The notes below the pieces were generated by a model. The model was not told where the DNA came from and did no database searches. It was given only the letters and a program-made list of their open reading frames with translations. From Trinickia caryophylli (GTDB lineage: Bacteria > Pseudomonadota > Gammaproteobacteria > Burkholderiales > Burkholderiaceae), in the NCBI RefSeq assembly GCF_034424545.1, contig NZ_CP139970.1:4092001-4156000 (forward strand): a DNA stretch of 64,000 nt. Reading direction: 5' to 3'. This document shows positions 35,101 through 47,100 of this stretch, piece by piece (position 1 is the stretch's first letter; each line of letters opens with the position of its first letter). A program made the position numbers and the translations under genes.

Positions 35101-38100
35101 ACTCGAACATACGCCGCTCGCCTCACTGCAGCAGTGGGCGGGCGCAAGCGGCGGTGCGCTGTTCGACAGCCTGCTGGTGTTCGAGAACTATCCGCTCGAC
35201 GAAGCATTCCGTGGCGAACGAGCGGCGCTCGGCTTGCGGGCGATCGATGCTTACAGCCGCACTCATTTACCGCTCACGCTCGTCGTCGCGCCGCGCCATG
35301 GTATGGGCGTCGATGCCGGTTCGGGCGGATCGGGGGCCGACGCGCTCCGGCTGGAATGGCACTGGCGCACGGGGCGCGTATCGGCCGACGGAGTTGCGAG
35401 GCTCGCTGCACATTTCGAGCGCGTGCTGGACCGGCTTGTCGGGCTGATTGAGAAGAACGGCGATGCGCGGTTGCGCGATGTCGCGCGCGACGAAGCACCC
35501 GCGGCCGAACCCGGCGCCACGGCGGTGTTGCCGGTTCCTTTCGAGCCCGTGACCGCACGCATCGACGCGCAAGCGAGCGCCCGCCCAAATGCGGTCGCGA
35601 TCGCCTTTACGGGCGACGATGGCACGCGCACCGCATTGACCTACCTCGAACTGGCCACATGGTCGGCGCGCATTGCACACGCCTGCGGACCGGCGCTTGC
35701 GCATGGCGGCGAACGCCGCATCGGCGTGGCGATGACGCGCACGCCCGCGCTCGTTGCCGCGATCCTCGGCGTGCTGCGCGCCGGCGCGGCCTACGTGCCG
35801 CTCGATCCCGCCTATCCCGACGACCGGTTGCGCGACATCGCGCTCGACGCGGGTCTCGATGCGCTCATCACCGAGCCGTCGGCAGCATCGCGGTTCACCG
35901 CGATGCTGCCGTGGCTGCCCGTCATCGACGCCAACGCGCTGCGTGTCGCGGCCGGGCCATCGGTGATAGCGGCGGCGAAGGTGCCGCTGCCACGCGTGCA
36001 CGCGGAGCAACTGGCCTATGTGATTTATACGTCGGGCTCGACGGGGCGTCCCAAGGGCGTGGGTGTGACGCACGGGAACGTGGCGCGGCTGTTCGATGCG
36101 ACGCGGGCGCGCTTCGGCTTCGACGAGCGCGACGTGTGGACGCTTTTTCACTCGTACGCGTTCGACTTCTCGGTGTGGGAGCTGTTCGGTGCGCTCGTGC
36201 ATGGCGGACGCCTCGTGATCGTGCCGCACTGGACGGCACGCGAGCCTTCGGCCTTGCACGCGCTGCTGGTGCGGGAAGGGGTGACGGTGCTGAACCAGAC
36301 GCCGTCGGCGTTCGTGCAGCTCGCGCAGGTGGACGGCGAGTACGAGCTGAAGACGCTGCGCGCGGTGATTTTCGGCGGCGAGCGGCTGGAGCCGGCATCG
36401 ATCGCGCGCTGGGCGGAGGGTGCACGGGCCAAGGGGGTGCTGCCGGCGCTCGTGAACATGTACGGGATCACGGAGACGACGGTCCACGTGACGTACCGGG
36501 AGCTGGACGAAGCGGCGTTGAGGGCGGGGCGCAGCGTGATCGGCGCGCCGCTGGCGGACCTGACGCTGCAGGTGCTGGACGGGGATCTGAACCGGGTGCC
36601 GGTGGGGGCGGTGGGCGAGCTGTGCGTGGGGGGAGCGGGTTTGGCGCGCGGGTATCTGGGGCGGCCGGGACTGACGGCGGAGCGGTTCGTGCCGGATCCG
36701 GGCGGTGCGCCGGGTGCGCGGCTGTACCGGTCGGGGGATCTGGCGCGGCGTTTGCCGGATGGGGATCTCGAATACCTGGGCCGCAACGACGATCAGGTGA
36801 AGATCCGAGGATTCCGGATCGAGTTGGGCGAGATTCAGGCGGCGCTGTTGGCGCACGAGTCGGTGCGCGAGGCGGCGGTGGTGGTGGCGGGTGGAGCCGT
36901 TGGCGAAGGGGGGGCGGGCGATCGGCGGCTGGTGGCGTACGTGGTGCCGCAAGGGGGCGCGGGCCGATCGAACACAGAATCGGACGCAGAATCGGACGCA
37001 GAATCGGACGCGGGGAGATGGCAGGCCTGGCTGAGCCAGCGCTTGCCGGCGTACATGGTGCCCACGTCATACGTCGAGTTGGAGCGTTTGCCGCTCACAC
37101 CGAACGGCAAGCTCGACCGTCGGGCGCTGCCGGCGCCCGAAACGGCAAAAGCGGCGAATGCGGCCGCGTCTTCACGGGCGTCCTTCGTTGCCCCGCGCGA
37201 CGAGACGGAGGCCCGCGTCGCCGCGATCTGGCAAGAAGTGCTCGGCGTGGAGCGCGTTGGCGCACGCGACGATTTTTTCCGGCTTGGCGGCCATTCGCTG
37301 CTGGCCGTACGCGCCATTTCCGCCGTGCATGCGGCGTTCGGCGAAGCCCCCCCGCTAAGGGCATTGTTCGAACATCCGACGCTTGCGGATTTCGCGGCCA
37401 TTGTGCGCGGCGCGCCAGCGATGGCGCCAGGCCGTTCGCCAAGCGATGGCCGCGAAGATCGTTCGCGCGAGCAGGCCATCGAATTCGCGCCCGGCGAGCC
37501 GATGCCGTTGTCCGCATCGCAGGAAAGCCTCTGGTTCATGTGGAAGCTCGATCCGCGCAGCACCGCCTACCACGTGAGCGGGGCTTTGCGCTTCGACGGG
37601 CATCTCGATACCGACGCGCTGCGCGCCGCTTTCGCCGCCCTGAGCGTTCGTCATCCGGCGCTGCGCATGCGCTTCGGGGAGACGGCCGGCGTACCGTATC
37701 AACGTGTGGACACGGAAAGCCGTGCCGACATTCGCCCGCTCGATTTGAGGCCGGCGCATAACATGGACGAAGCTGCGCTCGCCGCCCGTCTGGTCGAACT
37801 TGCGCGCGTGCCGTTCGATCTCGTTGCCGAGCCGCCGGTGCGGGCAACGCTCGTTTGCCTGACCGACGAGTGCCACGTGTTGCATCTCGTGCTGCATCAC
37901 ATCCTCGGTGACGATTGGTCGGTGGGCCTGCTGTTCGCCGATTTTTCCCGGCTATATCGGGCGTTCGCCGCAGGTGAGGGGCAGGCCGAAGCATCCTTCG
38001 ATGCCGCCGCGGCATGGGCTGCCTATCGCGATGTGCTCAATGCGCGTGCTGCATACCTGACGCCGGCGCGCGAGGCGGCGCAACTTGCGTGGTGGCGCAC

Positions 38101-41100
38101 CGAACTCGCGACCGATGCTCACACGGCCCCCTTGCTTGCCCTGCCGTTCGACCGAGTGCGCGGCAACGCGCGGCGTGCACCCGGTGCCCGGCTCGGCATG
38201 CGCGTGCCGGCAGCGAACACCCGAGCGCTGCGCGCGCTTGCGGACAAACGCCAAGCCACGCTCTTCATGACGATGCTCGCCGCGTTCGATGCGCTGCTCT
38301 ATCGCTACACGGGGCAGCGCGACATTCGGATCGGCGTGCCGCTTGCGGGCCGCGACCAGCCGGGGGCGGAGGCCGTCGCTGGATTCTTCGTCAACACGGT
38401 GGTGATCAGAACGGCCCCGCACGGCGCGATGCGCGTCGGAGAACTGATCGACGCGGTGCGCGAGCGGCTTCTCGGCGCACATGCGAATCAGGACGTGCCG
38501 TTCGCACGCGTGGTGAAGGCCGTGCAGCCCGAGCGCGATCTTGCCCATACGCCGCTTTTTCAGGTGCTCGTCAACCAGCAGCAGCGCCATGACATCGGTG
38601 CCTCGTTCGGCGATGCGGTGCGTGTGACGGTGCAGCCGACGGGCAACGGGGAAGCGCAGTTCGATCTGATGCTCAACATCGCCGAGACCGCCGATTCGGC
38701 GCTCGATCTCACATTCACCTATGCTGCCGACGTATTCGATGCCTCTACGATCGAGCGGCTTGCGCGTAATTTCACGGGATTGCTTGGGCAGTGGGGCGAG
38801 GATGACGCGAGGCCGCTCGCCATGCTCGATCTTGCCGAAATTCGCGACGAAGCGCCGCCGCGCCCCGAGGCTTGCTGGCACGAGCCGATGAACGTCGCCG
38901 CTCGCGTGGCGATGCAGGCGGCGCGACGCGGCGATGCCATTGCCCTTGTCGATGGCGCACAGCGCGTCACCTACGCCCAACTGGATGCATGGTCCCGTGC
39001 GATCGCTGCCGAACTCCTGCGGCGCGGCGCCAAAGCGGAAACCCGCGTCGGCGTGGCGATGCAACGCTCTGCCGGACTCGTCGCCGCGCTCTTGGGCGTG
39101 CTGCGGGCCGGCGCGACGTATGTGCCGCTCGATCCGTCGTATCCGCACGAGCGGCTTTCGCACATCGTCGACGATGCGCGGCTCGGCCCCATCGTCGCCG
39201 ATACCGAGAGCCTGAAGCAGCACGAGTCGCTTTTCGCGTGGAGGCCTGTGATCGACGTGGGGGCCTTGCGCGACGTTTATTCCGACGCGGCGGCGGAGGT
39301 GCCGCTGCCGCGCGTGCACGCGGAGCAACTGGCGTATGTGATTTATACGTCGGGCTCGACGGGGCGGCCCAAGGGCGTAGGGGTGACGCACGGGAACGTG
39401 GCGCGGTTGTTCGATGCGACGCGGGAGCGTTTCGGCTTCGACGAGCGCGACGTGTGGACGCTTTTTCACTCGTACGCGTTCGACTTCTCGGTGTGGGAGC
39501 TGTTCGGTGCGCTCGTGCATGGCGGACGCCTCGTGATCGTGCCGCACTGGACGGCACGCGAGCCTTCGGCCTTGCACGCGCTGCTGGTGCGGGAAGGGGT
39601 GACGGTGCTGAACCAGACGCCGTCGGCGTTCGTGCAGCTCGCGCAGGTGGACGGCGAGTACGAGCTGAAGACGCTGCGCGCGGTGATTTTCGGCGGCGAG
39701 CGGCTGGAGCCGGCATCGATCGCGCGCTGGGCGGAGGGTGCACGGGCCAAGGGGGTGCTGCCGGCGCTCGTGAACATGTACGGGATCACGGAGACGACGG
39801 TCCACGTGACGTACCGGGAGCTGGACGAAGCGGCGTTGAGGGCGGGGCGCAGCGTGATCGGCGCGCCGCTGGCGGACCTGACGCTGCAGGTGCTGGACGG
39901 GGATCTGAACCGGGCGCCGGTGGGGGCGGTGGGCGAGCTGTGCGTGGGGGGAGCGGGTTTGGCGCGCGGGTATCTGGGGCGGCCGGGACTGACGGCGGAG
40001 CGGTTCGTACCGGATCCGGGCGGTGCGCCGGGTGCGCGGCTGTACCGGTCGGGGGATCTGGCGCGGCGTTTGCCGGATGGGGATCTCGAATACCTGGGCC
40101 GCAACGACGATCAGGTGAAGATCCGAGGATTCCGGATCGAGCTGGGCGAGATTCAGGCGGCGCTGTTGGCGCACGAGTCGGTGCGCGAGGCGGCGGTGGT
40201 GGTGGCGGGCGGAGCCGTTGGCGAAGGGGGAGCGGGCGAGCGGCGGCTGGTGGCGTACGTGGTGCCGCAAGGGGGCGTGGGCCAATCGAACACAGAATCG
40301 AACACAGAACCGGACGCAGAATCGGACGCGGGGAGATGGCAGGCCTGGCTGAGCCAGCGCTTGCCGGCGCACATGGTGCCCACGTCATACGTCGAGTTGG
40401 AGCGTTTGCCGCTCACACCGAACGGCAAGCTCGACCGCCGGGCGCTGCCGGCGCCCGAAACGGTGCGCGCGGCGGCCGCCGTCGGGGCATCGAGCGCGGA
40501 CGAGCAAGCGTTGCTGACGGTGTGGCGCAGCGTGCTTCGTCGCGACGATCTCGGGGTGACCGACAACTTCTTCGTCGTCGGGGGCGATTCGATCCTGAGC
40601 CTGCAAATCGTTGCCAAGGCGCGCGATGCCGGCTTGCATCTGACGCCGCGCATGGTATTCGAGACACCGACGATCGAAAGCCTCGCGCGCGCGGCGCGCG
40701 CAGGCGCGCAGGCCATGGAGCGGGAGCAAGGGCAGCCGGCCGGTGCTGGCGGCTTCGACTCGGCGGACCTCTGGCGCGCGCTTGGCCTCGCACCTGAACA
40801 CATCGAGGATGTTTATCCAGCTACGCCACTGCAAAGCGGGCTGCTTTACCACTCGCTCGCGGCGGAGCCGGGGCAGCATGCATACCTGAACCAGATGCGC
40901 GTGACGTTCGCGGGAGAGATCGACTGCGACGCGATGCGCGCGGCGTGGCAGGCGGCACTCGAGCGGCACGCGATCTTGCGCACGCGCTTCGCCTGGGCGC
41001 ATGGCGGCGCGGCGATGCAGATCGTCCACAGGCGGCTCGCATTGCCGTTCGAGACTTACGACTGGACTGAGGCAGGCGATTACGATGCCCGTCTTGCCGC

Positions 41101-44100
41101 GTGGCGTGAACACGATCTCGAGCTGGGCATGGCGCTCGATACGGCGCCGCTGATGCGCGTGGCGCTATTCCTGCGCGACGCGCGTACGGCCGATCTGGTC
41201 TGGACTCACCATCACGTGCTGCTCGATGGCTGGAGCGTGGCCCTGCTCGTCGGCGAGATTCTGAGGGACTATCGTGCGCGCTCCTCGGTGGGATCGGAGA
41301 GAGCGGGCGAATCTGCGAACGCCGCGACGTTCGACGTGCCGCCGCCGTACCGGCGATACGCCGACTGGATTCGCACGGCGGCCAGCGATCCTGGAACGGA
41401 ATCCTGGTGGCGCGGGCGCATTGCGCAGGCGCTCGGCTCGGACGATGCCGCCACGCTGATGCCGAGCCTTCCGGCGCAAACCGGAAGCGAACCGGGCGCG
41501 CATGCGCGGCGGCAGGTCCTGGACGCGGCGTTGAGCGTGCGTTTGCAGGAGACGGCGCGCCGTCACGCAGTCACGCTCAATACGCTGATGCAAGCGGGCT
41601 GGGCCGTGCTGCTCGCACGCCACGGGCATCGGCGCCGCGTCGCATACGGCACCACGTTCGCGGGGCGGCCGGCGCATTTGCCGGGCATCGAGCGGATGCT
41701 CGGGCTTTTCATCAACACGTTGCCGGTGTGGGTGGAGGTGGACGCAGGCGCGGACGTTGGCGTATGGCTGCGCGAACTGCAAGGCGCGTTCGCGACGTTG
41801 CGGCAATACGAACACACGCCGCTCGCGCAGGTGCAGCAGTGGGCGGGGCGTAGCGGCAATGCGCTTTTCGACAGCCTCGTCGTGTTCGAGAACTATCCGG
41901 TGGATGGGGCGCGCGATGGTAGCGGCGGGCTCGAAATCCAATCCGTCGAATCGGTCGATCCAACGCATTACCCGCTCGCGCTCGCGATCATCCCTCGTGC
42001 GCAGACGCTCGCGCTCGAATGGGCGTGGGATGGTGGGCGCATGGACCGGCCAACGGTGGAGCGATTGGCCCGGCAATACGAGGCGGTGCTGGGGCAGTTG
42101 GCGGAGGACGGCGCGCGGCGCGTGGGGGAGTTGAAGCTGCCGGGCGAGGCGGGGCCGCATGCCGATGCGCCCATGGTGCGGTACCCGTTCGAATCGCTGG
42201 GCGCGGCGCTGGTGGCCCAGGCGCGGCGCACGCCGGATGGGGTGGCGGTGCGCTGCGAGGACCGCGCGCTCAGCTACGGGCAATTGGAAGCGTGGTCGGC
42301 GTCGGTGGCATGGGAGCTGTCGTCGCGCGGGGTGGGCGCGGAGCAGCGGGTGGGGCTGTGTGTGCGGCGCGGGCCGGAGTTGATCGCGGCGCTGTTGGGG
42401 GTGATCCGTTCGGGCGCGGCGTTCGTGCCGCTGGACCCGGAGTATCCGGCGGCGCGGCTCGAGCAGATGATCGAGGATGCGGGCATCGAGCGAGTGGTGG
42501 CCGATGCGCACAGCGTGAAGCGGATGGGGCAGGTGCTTGCCGGCTGTGAGGTGGTGGACGTGGGGCAGGCGTTCGACGCTGCTGCCGATGTTGATGCCGA
42601 TGTAGCGGATGCGGCGGATGCAGTGGCGGCCGGGGCGGGTGCAAGGCGGCGCACCGCACAGGGCTTCGCGGCGGCGGTGCACCCCGAGCAACTGGCGTAC
42701 GTGCTGTACACGTCGGGCTCGACGGGTCGCCCGAAGGGCGTGGCGGTGAGCCACGGGTCGCTGTGGACACACCTGTGCGACTTTCTGTCGACGTACGGCA
42801 TTGTCGAGGCCGACACGGTGCTGCACTCGTCGACGATCAACTTCGACGTGGCGCTGCACGAGACGCTGCCTGCGCTGCTGGTGGGCGCGACGGTGGAGAT
42901 GCGCGGCGAGCAGCCGTGGGACCTGCAAAGCCTGAGCGATCGGCTGGTGAGGCGGCGGGTGACGTTCGCGCGGATTCCGACGGCGCTGTGGCAGCAGTGG
43001 CAGCGGCATGCGCCGGCGCGCGAGACGCTGAGTTTGAGGCAGGTGACGGTGGGCGGGGAGGCGTTGCCGGGCGATGCATTGGCGCGGTGGCGGCAGGGGC
43101 CGTTGTCGGACATCCGGCTGGACAACCTGTACGGACCGACGGAGACGACGATCGCGGCGCTGTACCGCCAGACCCAGGCGTCGGACGGGCAGGAGGTGAC
43201 GGTGCCGATCGGGCGGCCGTACCCGGGGCGCACGGCGCGGGTGGTGGATGCGTTCGGCGACGAGGCGCCGGTGGGCGGGCTGGGCGAGCTGTGCATCGGC
43301 GGGCCGACGGTGGCGCGTGGGTACCTGGGCCGAGCGGGGCTGACGGCGGAGCGGTTCGTGCCGGACGAGCGTGGCGAGCCGGGGGCGCGGCAGTACCGAA
43401 GCGGGGATTTGTGCCGCATGCGGGAGGACGGCACGGTGGCGTTCCTGGGTCGGCTGGACCAGCAGGTGAAGCTGCGTGGGCAGCGCATCGAGTTGGGGGA
43501 GATCGAGGCGGTGCTGCGTCGGTGCGAGGGGGTGCGCGAGGCGGCGGTGATCGTGGCGGGCGAGGGGGAGAAGCGCCGGTTGGCGGCGTACGTGTCCGGG
43601 CAGGTGGAGGAGGCGGCGGTGCAGGCGGAGTTGGAGAGCCGGCTGCCGGGGTACATGGTGCCGTCGTCGTTGACGGTGCTGGAGAGGCTGCCGTGGATGC
43701 CGAACGGCAAGCTGGACAAGGCGTCGCTGCCGGGGCCGCGGGAGGGGAGTCGGGAGCGGGTGGAGGCGTCGAACGAGACGGAGGCGGTGCTGCTGTCGAT
43801 CTGGTCGGCGGTGCTGGGTCGCGACGATCTGGGGGTGACGGAGAACTTCTTCGAGGCGGGTGGGGATTCGATCCAAAGCCTGCAGATCATAGCGAAGGCG
43901 AGGCAGGCGGGGCTGAAGCTCACGCCGCGGCAGGTGTTCGAGCATCCGACGGTGGCGGCGCTGGCGCAGCGAGCGCAGCGGCTGGCGCCGCAGGCGGAGG
44001 AAGCGGTGGAGGAGGAGGGCGAGGCGCTGCCGCTGACGCCGATTCAGCAGTTGTTCTTCGAGCGCTACCCGCAAGGGGAGTCGCACTGGAACCAGTCGGT

Positions 44101-47100
44101 GCTGTTGAAGGTGCGGGGGCGGTTGGAGGTGAAGGCGCTGGAGGCGGCGGTGGTCTCGCTGAGCGCGCGGCACGATGCGCTGCGGCTGAAGTTCGAGAGA
44201 CAGGGCGAGGGCTGGAAGCAGGTGGCGCGCGGGGTGGGGGAAGCCCGGGCTCGGGCGCAGACGGAAGCCCCAACGCAAGCCTCAACGCAAGCCCCACGCC
44301 CAACCACAGCGGGGCTGGTTCGCCACGAGCGGTTGTCGTCGCTATCGGAGCTGGAAGGGGCGTGCGAGCGGATCCAGTCGAGCCTGGACATCGAGCGCGG
44401 CCCGATCTGGCGCGTGGGCTACTTCGAGGCGCCGGAGGGAGAGACGCGGCTGCTGATCGCGATTCACCATCTGTCGGTGGACGGGGTGTCGTGGCGGGTG
44501 CTGCTGGAGGAACTGCAGACGGCGTACGAGCAGGCCGAACGGGGCGAGGCGGTAGTGCTGCCGGCGGGCTCGACGCCCTGGCGCGCGTGGGTACGCGCGC
44601 TCACGCGCTATGCCGGTTCCGAGCAGGTGCGATCGGAAGCATCGTGGTGGGAGCGCGCACTTTGCGCGCTCGATTCCGCAGTCGAGCTTCCGTTCCGGCC
44701 GGCGGTGGGCACGCGCATGGCGCAAAGCACGACGATCGACTGGACGCTCGATGCTGCCCGCACGCGCGAGCTGCTGCAAAATGCATCACGCGCCTATCGC
44801 ACGCGTGTGGACGAATTGCTGCTCACCGCGCTCGCCCGCTCGCTCGGTCGCTGGAGCGGGGCGACCGAGATCCCGGTCGAACTCGAGGGCCACGGGCGGG
44901 AGGACGTGATTGACGGCGTGGACCTGAGCAGGACAGTCGGATGGTTCACCACACGCTTTCCCGTGGCGCTGCCGGCCGCATCGGCAGAGCTTGCCGATGC
45001 GCTCGTCGCCGTGAAGACCCGCGTGCGGGCGGTGCCGTGCAAGGGATTGCATTGGGGCCTGCTCGAAGCGAGCCGCACGCGTCGTCGTCCGGCGGTCAGC
45101 TTCAACTACCTGGGCCGCTTCGACCAGTCGCTCGACTCCGATTCGCGTTTCACGTTCAGTGCCGAGGCGGCGGGTGCGACGCATGGCGAGGGCGCGCGGC
45201 TCGACTACGCGCTCGATCTCAACGGCATTGTCACGGGCGACACCTTGCTGGTGCGCTGGCGTTTCGATCCGGCGAGAATCGGCCGAGACACCGTCGAGGA
45301 TCTCATCGTCGACTTCGATCGCGAGGTCAGCGCGTTGATTGCGCATTGCGTTGCCGCGCCGGCGGGCGCGACAGCATCGGACTTCCCGCTTTCGGGCCTC
45401 GATGACAGCCAACTGCGTGCGCTCGGCCTGCAGCTCGGCAGCGTTGCCGATATCTACCCGGCCACACCGTTGCAACAGGGTCTGCTTTACCACAGCGAGC
45501 TCGAGCACGGACAGGGCGTCTACGTGAACCAGCTTCAACTGACGCTCGCGGGCCCCTTCGATGCGGCAGCGCTGCGAGCCGCGTGGCAGGCCGCGATCGC
45601 GCGGCACGATGCGCTGCGTACGCGTTTCGTCTGGCATCCTGATGGAACGGCTCTGCAGATCGTCGAGCGCGAGGCCGCGCTGCCGTTTGTCGTGCACGAC
45701 TGGCGCAACATGAGCAACGCGGGTTCGGCCGAGTACGATGCCCGCCTCGCAGCATGGCGCGAGGGCGACCTCTCGGCAGGGATCGATCCATCGCGCGCGC
45801 CACTCATGCGGGTCAACGTTTTCCTTCGTCCCGACGGACGATTCGATCTCGTTCGCACCCATCATCACGTGCTTACGGATGGCTGGAGCGGCGCGCGGCT
45901 CCTGACGGAAGTCTTCGGCGATTACGAGCGCGCGCTCGGTGCAAGACGCGCGCAGGCTCGTGTAACGAGCGTGCCGCCGCCGTACCGCCGGTATGTGGAA
46001 TGGCTGGCGAAGCAACCCGATCCGCGCGATTGGTGGATGGAAAAGCTCGCGTCGCTCGACGATCCAGGCACGCTCACGGCGAGCCTCGGCTCGCCGCGCG
46101 ACGCGGGTTCGAGCGACCCGCAAAAACTCGTGATGCGGCTCGACGCCGAACTCGATCAACGCCTGCGCCGCGCGGCACAGCGCTACCGCGTGACGCTCAA
46201 TACGCTGATGCAAGGCGCATGGGCGGTACTGCTCGCGCGCCTGAGCGGAAAACGGTCTGTCGCATTCGGCGTCACGGTATCGGGCCGCCCCGCCTCGCTC
46301 GACGGAGCCGACGAGATGTTCGGCCTGTTCATCAACAGCTTGCCCGTATTCGTGCGCGTGCCCGGTGATGCCGCGCTTGCGCAGTGGCTCGGCGAGGTTC
46401 AGGCCTGGAACACGCAGATGCGCGAAGTCGAGCACACGCCGCTGGCTGCGCTGCAGCAGTGGGCGGGCCGCAGCGGCGATGCTCTGTTCGACAGCCTCAT
46501 CGTCTTCGAAAACTACCCTGTCGCATCGCGTGCGTCGGGCGAGGAGGCAGGCGTGTTGCGCGTGGAGCGGGTCGATGCCCTCGAGCGAACGCACTATCCG
46601 CTGACGCTGACGATCTTGCCGGCGAGGCAGCTCGAATTGCATTGGGGCTGGGACAACCGGCGTTTCGACCGTGTCCGCATAGCAGCGTTGGAGCAGCAGT
46701 ATCGGTCGCTGCTCGATGCGCTCGCCGACGAAGGCGAGCATGCGGCGCGATTCGTCGGCGAACTGGCGGCTCGGCGTGGCGCGACGCGCGCCGAGGCGTT
46801 GCCCGCCCCGATCCTGCGCGCGTGCCACGAACGGTTTGCCGCGCAAGCGGCACGCGTGCCGGAGCGCATCGCGGTGCGCCAGCGCGGCGAGGCGTTCGAC
46901 TATGCCACGCTCGAGCGCTGGGCTGCCGCGATCGATGCCCGGCTGCGCGAAAGCGGCGTTGCCCGTGAAGAGCGCGTCGGCGTCTGCATGCGCCGCACGC
47001 CCGCGTTGATTGCGAGCATGCTCGGCGTATGGCGCAGCGGCGCTGTTTATGTGCCGCTCGATCCATCGTTTCCGGCCGAGCGTTTGCGTTTCATGCTCGA

